NCBI RefSeq assembly: GCF_000270285.1
Contig: NC_015738.1
Location: 2,852,001-2,916,000 of the forward strand
Origin: Eggerthella sp. YY7918
Lineage (GTDB): Bacteria > Actinomycetota > Coriobacteriia > Coriobacteriales > Eggerthellaceae
Direction of reading: 5' to 3'
Length of the DNA: 64,000 bases
In this document: piece after piece, positions 34,393 through 41,588 of the stretch
Numbering within the stretch: position 1 is the first letter of the stretch
Layout: each line of letters starts with the position of its first letter
Notes under the pieces: generated by a model
What the model saw: the letters and a program-made list of their open reading frames with translations, nothing else
Told to the model about the DNA's origin: nothing
The model's database searches: none
Translations under genes and position numbers: made by a program

Positions 34393-34439
34393 CATGAGCG
34401 TACTCATGCTTGCTATTGTCTCCCCACCTAGAATACTAT
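34393..34439 (+). promoter_or_regulatory. Promoter and palindrome upstream of the betaine-type ABC importer
   Basis: A perfect 16-bp palindrome CATGAGCGTACTCATG occupies 34393-34408. It is immediately followed by a plausible -35 TTGCTA (34410-34415), an 18-bp spacer and -10 TACTAT (34434-34439), 29 bp before the GTG start. The palindrome is well placed for an activator or repressor, but its cognate protein is unknown. The rest of the 291-bp gap (34177-34467) shows nothing recognisable. Confidence 0.55.
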
Positions 34440-34467
34440 GGGCAAATCTTAAACGAGAGGATCTTTT

Positions 34468-36030
34468 GTGATTGAATCCATGATCTCTCTGCTGGTTGAT
34501 CGGCGCGAATGGTTTCTCGACCTGTTGATGCAGCACGTCGCTATCTCGCTTATCTCCATTGCGCTTGCAGCCATTATCGGACTGACGCTCGGCATTGCCA
34601 TCGCCCAGTGGCGGCGCGGCGCAAAACCGGTACTTGCGCTGGTGAACTTCGTGTACACCATTCCCTCCATCGCGTTGTTCGGTTTTCTCATCCCCGTAAC
34701 GGGCATTGGCGACGTTACCGCCGTGGTGGCGTTGACGGTGTATGCCCTGTTGCCTTTGGTGCGTAACACCTACACCGGACTTACCACCATCGACCCGGCC
34801 GTCATCGAAGCGGCGCGCGGCATGGGCTCAACCGACCGACAGCTTCTCTATCGCATCGAACTGCCGCTTGCGGCACCCGTCATCATGAGCGGTATTCGCA
34901 ATATGACCACCATGACCATCGCCCTTGCCGGTATCGCCAGTTTCATTGGTGCCGGCGGCTTGGGCGTGGCCATCTACCGCGGCATCACGACGAACAATTT
35001 GGCGCTCACGCTGGCTGGCAGCGTGCTTATCGCGGTGCTTGCTATTGTGGTCGACCTGGTGCTGGGCGTAGCTGAGAAAACGACCCGGCGGCATCTGGAG
35101 CCCACACGTCACCGCAGCACACGCCGTGGAGCGCGGATAGCCGTCGTCATCGTGACATCGGTGGCCCTGCTAGCAGGTGCAACGTACGCGGTTTCGTCGT
35201 TTGAAAAAGGCCAGGGAGCAGGCACTATCAACATCGCAACAAAGCCCATGACCGAGCAGTACATCCTCGGCGAGATGCTCAATACCCTGATCGAGCACGA
35301 TACCGATTTGAACGTCGAGCTAACTCAAGGCGTAGGCGGCGGTACGGCAAACATTCAACCCGGCATCGAAAAGGGCGACTTCGACCTATACCCCGAATAT
35401 ACCGGCACCGGCTGGAATGCCGTGCTCAAGCACGACGACACGTATAACGAATCGATGTTCAACGACATGCAAGACGAATACGAAACGAAGATGAGCCTTA
35501 CGTGGTTGGGTATGTACGGTTTCAACAACACGTTCGGCTTGGCGGTGAACAAGGATACCGCCGATCGCTATGGCCTTCACACCTATTCCGACCTTGCGAA
35601 GGTAGCCGGCGAGCTCTCGTTTGGCGCGGAACCGGACTTCTATGACCGCCAAGACGGCTATCCGGGTCTTCAGCAGGCATATAACATGAACTTCGGCACC
35701 GTCCTTGATATGGACATCGGGCTGAAGTATCAGGCACTGTTCGAAGGACAGGTGGACGTTATCACTGTGTTCACCACCGACGGCCAGGTTGCGGATGATC
35801 GCTTGGTCGTTCTTGAGGACGACCGGCAGTTTTACCCGTCGTATTTGTGCGGCAACGTTGTGCGCATGGATACGATTAACGCACATCCGGAATTGAGCGA
35901 CGTGCTGCTGAAGCTGCAGGGACTCATCAGCGACACCGACATGGCACGCATGAACAACGAGGTGGAAACGAAGGGTCGCGAGCCGAAAGATGTGGCCGAC
36001 GAATTCCTGAGCGAAAGGGGGCTGATCTGA
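34468..36030 (+). CDS. OpuF/BusAB-type ABC permease fused to substrate-binding domain
   Basis: The 520-residue protein joins two functions. Residues 1-210 form a five- to six-helix permease with the EAARGMGSTDRQLLYRIELPLAAPVIMSGI coupling loop. After a further helix (IAVVIVTSVALLAGATYAV), residues 250-520 form an OpuAC-like binding domain (INIATKPMTEQYILGEMLNTLIEH, GDFDLYPEYTGTGWNAVL). Such fusions import glycine betaine, choline or related osmolytes. GTG at 34468 follows GAGAGGA. The ATPase gene begins directly after its stop codon. Confidence 0.9.
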   Translation: MIESMISLLVDRREWFLDLLMQHVAISLISIALAAIIGLTLGIAIAQWRRGAKPVLALVNFVYTIPSIALFGFLIPVTGIGDVTAVVALTVYALLPLVRNTYTGLTTIDPAVIEAARGMGSTDRQLLYRIELPLAAPVIMSGIRNMTTMTIALAGIASFIGAGGLGVAIYRGITTNNLALTLAGSVLIAVLAIVVDLVLGVAEKTTRRHLEPTRHRSTRRGARIAVVIVTSVALLAGATYAVSSFEKGQGAGTINIATKPMTEQYILGEMLNTLIEHDTDLNVELTQGVGGGTANIQPGIEKGDFDLYPEYTGTGWNAVLKHDDTYNESMFNDMQDEYETKMSLTWLGMYGFNNTFGLAVNKDTADRYGLHTYSDLAKVAGELSFGAEPDFYDRQDGYPGLQQAYNMNFGTVLDMDIGLKYQALFEGQVDVITVFTTDGQVADDRLVVLEDDRQFYPSYLCGNVVRMDTINAHPELSDVLLKLQGLISDTDMARMNNEVETKGREPKDVADEFLSERGLI

Positions 36031-36813
36031 GTGGAAACCGAAAACGAGCTGCTCAAAAAGATGCCCGCCGTACCCGCCGTGTCTTTCGAACACGTTTCGA
36101 AGCGTTTTGGCAACGCGCTGGCTGTCGACGACGTACAGGTGGCCGTGGAGCAGGGGGAATTTATCACGATTATCGGCAGTTCAGGCTGCGGCAAAACAAC
36201 TCTTCTTAAGATGGTAAACGCATTGGTTATGCCTGACGAAGGGCGCGTTTTAGTACACGGCCAGCCGACGGCCGACAGCGACCCCATCGCGTTGCGCAGA
36301 AATATCGGCTATGTCATTCAAGGCAGCGTGCTGTTTCCCCATCTTACTGTGGAGCAGAATATCGCCTATGTGCCAAGTTTGCTCAACAAGCGCGATCATC
36401 GCCGCACCGAAGCGGCCGTGGAAAAGTGGATGGACCTGATCGGGTTGCCACAGGATATTTCTCACCGTTATCCGGCTGAGCTCTCCGGCGGGCAAGCGCA
36501 GCGCGTCGGTCTTGCCCGTGCACTGGCCGCGGGCCCCGATATCTTGCTGGCCGACGAGCCATTCAGTGCCGTAGACGCCATCACGCGTGCAAGCCTGCAG
36601 GACGAAATCAAGCGCATTCACGCGCAGACGGGCATTACCGTACTGTTTGTGACCCACGATATCGATGAAGCGCTTGATCTGGGGAAAAGGGTACTCGTAA
36701 TGGAAGGCGGGCGCGCCGTGCAATATGCATCTCCCCGCGAGGTGCTTGATGCCCCCGCCACCGACTTCGTGCGCCAACTCGTCACCCGCAAGCAAAGCGT
36801 CTACGCCCGCTAA
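36031..36813 (+). CDS. ABC transporter ATPase of the betaine/choline-type importer
   Basis: The 260-residue ATPase has Walker A GSSGCGKTT, Q-loop VIQGSVLFPHLT, signature LSGGQAQRVGLARAL, Walker B ILLADEPFSAVD and H-loop VTHDIDEALDLG. It resembles the ProV/OpuCA group but lacks the C-terminal CBS domains, so ionic-strength sensing by CBS is absent. It starts with GTG immediately after the permease-binding fusion's stop, with AAAGGGGG about ten bases upstream, so the two genes form one transcript. Confidence 0.92.
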   Translation: METENELLKKMPAVPAVSFEHVSKRFGNALAVDDVQVAVEQGEFITIIGSSGCGKTTLLKMVNALVMPDEGRVLVHGQPTADSDPIALRRNIGYVIQGSVLFPHLTVEQNIAYVPSLLNKRDHRRTEAAVEKWMDLIGLPQDISHRYPAELSGGQAQRVGLARALAAGPDILLADEPFSAVDAITRASLQDEIKRIHAQTGITVLFVTHDIDEALDLGKRVLVMEGGRAVQYASPREVLDAPATDFVRQLVTRKQSVYAR

Positions 36814-37022
36814 CCACAGCTCAGCGCCAAAGCAATGAGCGAGATGCACCGACGGCAAACCGCACAGTAGGTGCAAAAGACGCACAAAGCGTACGAAAGG
36901 TGCGGAGCAACATCGCTTGGGACTTAACTGCGTCCATTGAGGCCAGCCCCATGCCTTCACGCAACCAACCTTCGCCCTACTACCCCTAGCGTCCAGCCAT
37001 TGTCCATCTTTACTCGGACAGA
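36814..37022. other. Gene-free stretch before the islet
   Basis: No convincing gene, tRNA or palindrome was found here. It runs from the ABC ATPase stop to the left edge of repeat element copy 2. Confidence 0.4.
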
Positions 37023-37175
37023 TGGCCCCAAATCGGGGGCTGTGGCAATTTTTCCCCGCAAGATTAGGTTATGTTCTAGGTGTGAAAAATCGCGATCAGG
37101 AGTTTTAGTAGCATCGACGGCCCTCCTTTGTCCAAAATCTTTTCAAGCATTGCCACAGCCCCTGATTTGGGGCCA
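37023..37175. mobile_element. 153-bp terminal-inverted-repeat element, copy 2
   Basis: The left end begins TGGCCCCAAATCGGGGGCTG at 37023; the right end (through 37175) is its near-perfect reverse complement for about 28 bp. Complementarity continues outward (CAGA before, TCTG after). The interior shares GATCAGGAGTTTTAGTA with copy 3 in the same orientation. There is no coding capacity. Confidence 0.85.
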
Positions 37176-37219
37176 TCTGACTGGAATGCGATGTGTTTGA
37201 GATGCGCGCGACCTTTCTC

Positions 37220-37285
37220 AAATCTAGCAAATTTCTAGCAAGAATCTAGCCGAATTCAAGCAGAAATCTAGCGAAAATCAAGCTC
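37220..37285. repeat. Six degenerate 11-bp iterons upstream of the AbiEi/DUF559-like gene
   Basis: Six contiguous 11-bp units (37220-37230, 37231-37241, 37242-37252, 37253-37263, 37264-37274, 37275-37285) share the core AATCTAGC or AATCAAGC. The period is close to one helical turn, placing each core on the same face. A TATAAT follows at 37298-37303. This is the layout of a cooperative protein-binding array over a promoter. Confidence 0.75.
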
Positions 37286-37297
37286 TATAAAAAACTA

Positions 37298-37303
37298 TAT
37301 AAT
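37298..37303 (+). promoter_or_regulatory. -10 box downstream of the iterons
   Basis: A consensus TATAAT lies 12 bp after the last iteron and 61 bp before the ATG at 37365. The -35 position falls inside the last iterons and lacks consensus, suggesting activator dependence or repression by the iteron-binding protein. Confidence 0.5.
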
Positions 37304-37364
37304 ACCTGTTCATAAGCATAAAATAGTGCTTCTTTTTTAGGCTTTTTCATGATAGTCTCTCAGC

Positions 37365-38357
37365 ATGGAAATCATTCTTGACCACAGATCTTCTCTTGAA
37401 TTCTGGCGTATCATTCGCCCCTATGAGGCCACACGGAAATTGCTGGCCCATCGCTGCGAACCACCCCGTCTTCGCGATTCAACCCAAAACAGAAAGCCGA
37501 CTATTGCAGATATCGAAAAAGTTGAGCATTTAGGACTCAGTCTTTGCTCTCGCCCTCTCCACCTTATGGTTTCCAGCGATTCTGCTCGAGCGCGACGACG
37601 CGATTTTACCTGCAGCGTATTTAGCAAAAACATCCCTCGCTCTTCTTTCGTAAAAGCAGAAAAGGGCTTATATGTTATGTCACCAGAATTATGTTTCGTA
37701 CTTGAAGCACAAAAGCGACCGCTGGCTAATCTTATCGAGCTAGGATTTGAATTATGCGGAACCTACCGGATGCCGCTTAGCTCTAAAGAGTGCTCAGCTT
37801 CTAGCCAACCGTCGCTCACTAGTATTTTGAAATTGCAAAATTTCGTTGAACGCTCTCGGGGACTCAATGGAGTTGAAAAAGCGCGAAGAGCCCTTCCGCA
37901 CATAATTCCCGCATCTGATTCGCCCAAAGAGACTCATCTTGCCATGTTCTCTTGCATGCCAGGTAGACTTGGTGGTTATGGTTTTCCACAGGCAAAACTT
38001 AACAGTACTGTTTTCATATCTGAAAAGGCTCGTGGACGAGGCGTTGGACACACGTGTAGATGCGACCTCTACTGGCCCGAAGTGAAACTTGACGTTGAAT
38101 ATGACAGCACTCTTCATCATGCTGATGGAGAGAAACAGGCAAAAGACTCCGCCCGGAGAACCGCCCTAGCTTATGAGGGCATTCTTGTTATCTCTGTCAC
38201 CAGCACACAGCTACATACACGACAAGAAATGGATAAAGTGGCACAAGCTATGGCGAAACGCATGGGAAGACGACTTCGCCCCAAAGCGGCCGATTGGAGA
38301 ACAAAACAAATCCAATTGCGAACGCAACTTCTAGCGAACAATAATCTGTGTTGGTAA
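37365..38357 (+). CDS. AbiEi/DUF559-like protein with Vsr-type endonuclease fold
   Basis: The 330-residue protein is not a clear member of a named family to me. The C-terminal third has the pattern of DUF559/Vsr-like nucleases: RCDLYWPEVKLDVEYDSTLHH (D...ExD), then KDSARRTALAYEGILVISVT. The middle (YVMSPELCFVLEAQKRPLANLIELGFELCGTY) resembles the segment found in AbiEi-type DNA-binding proteins that precede such domains in actinobacteria. The gene is AT-richer than its neighbours, has no clear ribosome site, sits alone between two copies of the 153-bp repeat, and is preceded by an 11-bp iteron array. Transfer and a defence or addiction role are possible but unproven. Confidence 0.6.
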   Translation: MEIILDHRSSLEFWRIIRPYEATRKLLAHRCEPPRLRDSTQNRKPTIADIEKVEHLGLSLCSRPLHLMVSSDSARARRRDFTCSVFSKNIPRSSFVKAEKGLYVMSPELCFVLEAQKRPLANLIELGFELCGTYRMPLSSKECSASSQPSLTSILKLQNFVERSRGLNGVEKARRALPHIIPASDSPKETHLAMFSCMPGRLGGYGFPQAKLNSTVFISEKARGRGVGHTCRCDLYWPEVKLDVEYDSTLHHADGEKQAKDSARRTALAYEGILVISVTSTQLHTRQEMDKVAQAMAKRMGRRLRPKAADWRTKQIQLRTQLLANNNLCW

Positions 38358-38481
38358 TTCACTTTTAAGCTATTTCTCCCTAGAGCGTAGAACGCGTTGC
38401 ACCTTCAGATCTCACTTATTGACTTGACCATGATCAGTATGCTCCTTTCAACGGATTTGATCCGATAAGAGTTCTGCATCT

Positions 38482-38510
38482 GGGTAGACACCCAGCCAAG
38501 GTGCCTACCC
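38482..38510. terminator. Hairpin downstream of the AbiEi/DUF559-like gene
   Basis: GGGTAG-A-CACC (38482-38492) pairs with GGTG-C-CTACCC (38500-38510), interrupted by one mismatch. It lies about 125 bp past the stop and just before repeat element copy 3. No U-tract. Confidence 0.4.
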
Positions 38511-38519
38511 CCAACAAGG

Positions 38520-38672
38520 TGGCCCCAAATTGGGAGCTGTGGCAATTTTCTCCCACAAGATCAAAGTTTATTGCGGTTCTGAAAAGGCGTGAACAGGAGT
38601 TTTAGTAACGTCGGCATCCTTTTGTCTTCTCAAATTTTCCCAAACATTGCCACAGCCCCTGATTTGGGGCCA
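38520..38672. mobile_element. 153-bp terminal-inverted-repeat element, copy 3
   Basis: It begins TGGCCCCAAATTGGGAGCTG at 38520 and ends with the complementary right repeat at 38672. Internal sequence (GAACAGGAGTTTTAGTAACG) aligns with copy 2 in the same orientation. Copies 2 and 3 are direct repeats flanking one gene, 1650 bp end to end. Confidence 0.85.
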
Positions 38673-38817
38673 ACTGATCGCACCCAGGACGCGCAGCGAC
38701 TGCGAACGCATGGACGTCGAGACAAAACGCACCCGCGAAGGCGCGAACAAACGTGTAGTAGATATGTACGGATGAGTGGTGCAAAGCGAAGTTTTCTGCG
38801 GCTTTCTTTTTTCCTCT

Positions 38818-38843
38818 GAAACAATCGGGCTTCCTTGATCGTA
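38818..38843 (+). promoter_or_regulatory. Candidate ECF sigma autoregulatory promoter
   Basis: GAAAC at 38818-38822 and CGTA at 38840-38843, 17 bp apart, resemble the GAAC/CGTA-type promoters recognised by many ECF sigma factors. It lies 24 bp before the sigma factor ATG. Confidence 0.35.
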
Positions 38844-38866
38844 TGCTTGGTCGAGGAGGTGAAACG

Positions 38867-39619
38867 ATGGCAGATATATTCAGCAATGGTGAAGGCGTTG
38901 ACGACGCAGAACACACGATCGATCAGAGCTGCGCCGAAACAGCTGGCTCAGAACTCGCCGAAACAAGCAGCCCGAGACGCGCCGAATCAGCAAGTTCAAC
39001 CCGGTCGGAAGCGTTTCTCACCCGCGCAATGAGCGACTGGGGCGATGCCGTATACCGGTTGGCTTTGAGCCAAACTCGCTCGAAAGTCGACGCCGAAGAC
39101 GTGTATCAGGACGTTTTCTTGCGCCTGTACAACGACACCACGCACTTCCAAAGCAACGAACACCTGAAGGCGTGGCTTTTGCGCGTGACGGTGAACCGGT
39201 GTCATGATCTGGCGAGATCAGCCTGGAATCGTCGAACTGTCGCCCTCGACCTCGAACGGGACAACATCGCAGCACCCGGCCACGACAGCGAAGACACCGC
39301 CGTATGGGAAGCAGTCGGTCAGCTGCCCGAACAGCAGCGCATAGCCGTGCATCTGCACTACGTGGAAGGCTACTCCACCGACGAAATTGCGCGCATTATG
39401 CAATGCCAGCCATCAACCGCACGCACCTGGTTGTTTCGCGCGCGCTCGACCGTGAAGGACCTCTTGACAGGCGATCAGGCGAAACCGGAAACCCTCAGAA
39501 GCGCAACGCAAACCACCCCAATTTCGCCCCCATCGGAAACGGGACCGCCGCCCCTACGTGAACCACTCCGGTCGATCCCCAGCATATCCGAACCCCTCCC
39601 GAAAGGAGGCCTCGTATGA
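38867..39619 (+). CDS. ECF-family RNA polymerase sigma factor
   Basis: The 250-residue protein contains sigma region 2 (DWGDAVYRLALSQTRSKVDAEDVYQDVFLRLYND...HLKAWLLRVTVNRCHDLAR, residues 48-113) and region 4 (LPEQQRIAVHLHYVEGYSTDEIARIMQCQPSTARTWLFRARSTVKDLL, residues 144-191). An unusual low-complexity tail of about 55 residues rich in Pro/Ser follows, as does a 45-residue acidic N-terminal leader; neither matches the compact ECF core. ATG 38867 follows GAGGAGGTG. It overlaps the next gene by 4 bp (ATGA), implying coupling with its anti-sigma factor. Confidence 0.9.
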   Translation: MADIFSNGEGVDDAEHTIDQSCAETAGSELAETSSPRRAESASSTRSEAFLTRAMSDWGDAVYRLALSQTRSKVDAEDVYQDVFLRLYNDTTHFQSNEHLKAWLLRVTVNRCHDLARSAWNRRTVALDLERDNIAAPGHDSEDTAVWEAVGQLPEQQRIAVHLHYVEGYSTDEIARIMQCQPSTARTWLFRARSTVKDLLTGDQAKPETLRSATQTTPISPPSETGPPPLREPLRSIPSISEPLPKGGLV

Positions 39620-40701
39620 CCACCGATCCTCTCAACCGTTACGCATCGATGATGCATGAGGTAACCGCGCCCGATGCGCTTTCTGAAAAGGTGCTTACCC
39701 AGGTGCGCGCTCAAGAAACAGGCGACCGCGCCGACCGCTCGCCAAAGAACACGCCACAGCCCGCCGCCACCCGAACAGCGCCAATCAGCCGAACTGGCCG
39801 CACCGACCGTATTGCCGCGGCGTCCGCTCGCCCCTCCAAGCGTTTCCGCGTACGCACCTTAGCCATTGCAGCCTGCAGCGTACTGGCTCTTGGTCTTGGC
39901 GTGCTAACCGTAGCGCCACTCGTTCCCGCACTTGATGGCGCAGACAGCGCCTCATCGCCGGCATTTGCAAATGTATTCGGGCTTGCTGTCGCAGAAGCCG
40001 CCGAGTCAGGGCAAAGTGTCGCCCTCGCAACCGACGAGTCAGGCATCACCCTCGCAGGCACAGGCGGCTTCGACATTCGTTTTGGCATGAACCTTACCTG
40101 CACCGGCGAAGGCATTCGGCATCTGTCCTACCACATTGAAGGTGACGATGTGCGATTCATGAGCCTTGATATGTCAGGCGATCATCCTGATATGGACCTG
40201 CCCGAAAGCTTCGAAGTGGACTACAGCGATCAGAATCCCCCGAACCTTCATCGTGAGCTGCTCGTCAACATGGGCGACCCCGCCATCGACGAGATCAAAG
40301 GCCAAATTCAAGAGCTCAGCACACAGATCGATGCCACCGAAAACGCCGACGAGCGCGCAGCATTGGAAGCCAAACGGGACGATTTGCACAAGCAGGAAGC
40401 CGAGCTGCACAACGCCTACTATGCCGATGTCATTTCCGGCAACGTCGACAACAACACGTGGCTTGCTTCCAAGATAACCGGCGCAGCGCAAAAACTCGGG
40501 AATGCGACGCTGTCCGTTACCGCAACGTTTGCCGATGGCACCACCGCCACCAAGCAGTACCACATTTCCCCTGTTGAAAACTTTGAAAGCACGTGCAAGG
40601 CCCACCTTGACGCCTCTATGGGCACCGCGCTTTCATCCGGCGACGAAACGGCCGACCCGCGCCTGACCGCCCCCCTCTTCACCATCGCCGAGATCGCGTA
40701 G
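39616..40701 (+). CDS. Probable membrane-anchored anti-sigma factor
   Basis: The 361-residue protein is coupled to the sigma gene by a 4-bp overlap. A cytoplasmic N-terminal region of about 75 residues precedes one membrane helix (TLAIAACSVLALGLGVLTVAPLVPAL). An extracytoplasmic domain with a charged coiled-coil segment follows (EIKGQIQELSTQIDATENADERAALEAKRDDLHKQEAELH, about residues 225-264). Topology and position fit an anti-sigma factor that traps the ECF sigma until an envelope signal arrives. I see no zinc-binding HxxxCxxC motif. Transcription ends at the strong terminator at 40732. Confidence 0.7.
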   Translation: MTTDPLNRYASMMHEVTAPDALSEKVLTQVRAQETGDRADRSPKNTPQPAATRTAPISRTGRTDRIAAASARPSKRFRVRTLAIAACSVLALGLGVLTVAPLVPALDGADSASSPAFANVFGLAVAEAAESGQSVALATDESGITLAGTGGFDIRFGMNLTCTGEGIRHLSYHIEGDDVRFMSLDMSGDHPDMDLPESFEVDYSDQNPPNLHRELLVNMGDPAIDEIKGQIQELSTQIDATENADERAALEAKRDDLHKQEAELHNAYYADVISGNVDNNTWLASKITGAAQKLGNATLSVTATFADGTTATKQYHISPVENFESTCKAHLDASMGTALSSGDETADPRLTAPLFTIAEIA

Positions 40702-40731
40702 GCAGGAGCTCGCACACGCTGCATGCGCAGG

Positions 40732-40769
40732 AAAATAGGATCTCCCCTCTACTCGGGAGATCCTATTTT
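40732..40769 (+). terminator. Rho-independent terminator of the sigma/anti-sigma operon
   Basis: A 15-bp perfect stem (40732-40746 with 40755-40769) with an 8-base loop ends in TTTT, 30 bp after the anti-sigma stop. The symmetry makes it functional on both strands. Confidence 0.9.
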
Positions 40770-40842
40770 GTCCTCCAAGGTGAAGCCGATGGGGAGGGAG
40801 GGTTCGACTTCACCCGGAAGCGATACGATTGCTCGCCAGAAC

Positions 40843-40870
40843 GCCTTGTCTTTCGCTAACCTGACAAGGC
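40843..40870. terminator. Hairpin at the 3' end of the cytochrome gene
   Basis: GCCTTGTC (40843-40850) pairs with GACAAGGC (40863-40870), ten bases past the leftward cytochrome stop. On the plus strand it is followed by CCTTTT. Confidence 0.6.
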
Positions 40871-40880
40871 CCTTTTGACT

Positions 40881-41507
40881 TTAGGTGTGGCAGGTGTGGC
40901 ATTCGTATACTTCGTTATGGTGGCACGAAAGACACGTAGCTTTCGATGCCTTATAGACGGCATCCACCTCGGCAGTGCCCGCACCGTGCATCTTATGGCA
41001 CGAAGCGCAGGTAACACCTTTCACGTGGTCGTCATGCACGGGAAGGTCGTGCGGATTCACCACCTTTCCTTTAGTGTCGGTAAGCGCTGTTTCACTCGCC
41101 GTCGCCGCAGCAATTTCGGCTTGATCATGGCAGCCCGAGGTCAAGCAGGTTTCGCTTGCAACCTTCGTTTTCTTGAGCTTGACGGCAGGGTCCTTCTCGG
41201 CGTAATCCTTATGCGCGGAAGCGAGCGTCTGCTCATCGTCGTGGCACGATATGCATGCGTCTTCTGCATGCTGGGCATGCAGAGTCGTCTCGTCTGTGCG
41301 CGCCCCGGCCTCCGTCGTATGACAGCTTTCACAGTCTGACTCGGCACTCCATGTGACTTGAATGAGGTCGCCCTTGTCCGACGTATCCGCTTTTTCGGAA
41401 GAAGCCTCTTTCGGGGCACAGCCCACCGCCAACGCAAGCACGAGAGCCAGCGTCGCAACAAACACGCCAGGTAATACGTTGGTATGTCCCGTCATCAAGC
41501 CCTTCAT
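40881..41507 (-). CDS. Multihaem c-type cytochrome, electron donor to the adjacent flavoprotein
   Basis: The 208-residue protein has an N-terminal hydrophobic signal or anchor (GVFVATLALVLALAVGC, possibly a lipoprotein site). It then carries five CXXCH haem motifs (CESCH, CISCH, CASCH, CLSCH, CHTCH) plus one CX4CH (CLTSGCH). The first four motifs resemble the tetrahaem domain of flavocytochrome c3; the last two are extra. It should shuttle electrons from the membrane to the Tat-exported flavoprotein encoded just upstream. The start at 41507 is a best guess (AAAGGA twelve bases away). Confidence 0.82.
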   Translation of the reverse strand: MKGLMTGHTNVLPGVFVATLALVLALAVGCAPKEASSEKADTSDKGDLIQVTWSAESDCESCHTTEAGARTDETTLHAQHAEDACISCHDDEQTLASAHKDYAEKDPAVKLKKTKVASETCLTSGCHDQAEIAAATASETALTDTKGKVVNPHDLPVHDDHVKGVTCASCHKMHGAGTAEVDAVYKASKATCLSCHHNEVYECHTCHT

Positions 41508-41540
41508 TGCAGGGGCACATCCTTTCACTGACTCTTTTAC

Positions 41541-41571
41541 AGGCCGGTCTTCCCGCGGGAAACACCGGCCT
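41541..41571 (-). other. Intra-operon hairpin between flavoprotein and cytochrome genes
   Basis: AGGCCGGT (41541-41548) pairs with ACCGGCCT (41564-41571), with an inner TCCCGCGGGA palindrome. It fills much of the 81-bp gap and has no U-tract. It may be an mRNA processing or stability element that sets the subunit ratio. Confidence 0.5.
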
Positions 41572-41588
41572 TGCCACTGCGTCATGCG

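Noticed and set aside
37220-37285. Considered as a CRISPR array
   Set aside because: Units are only 11 bp, contiguous, without spacers; they are iterons, not CRISPR repeats.
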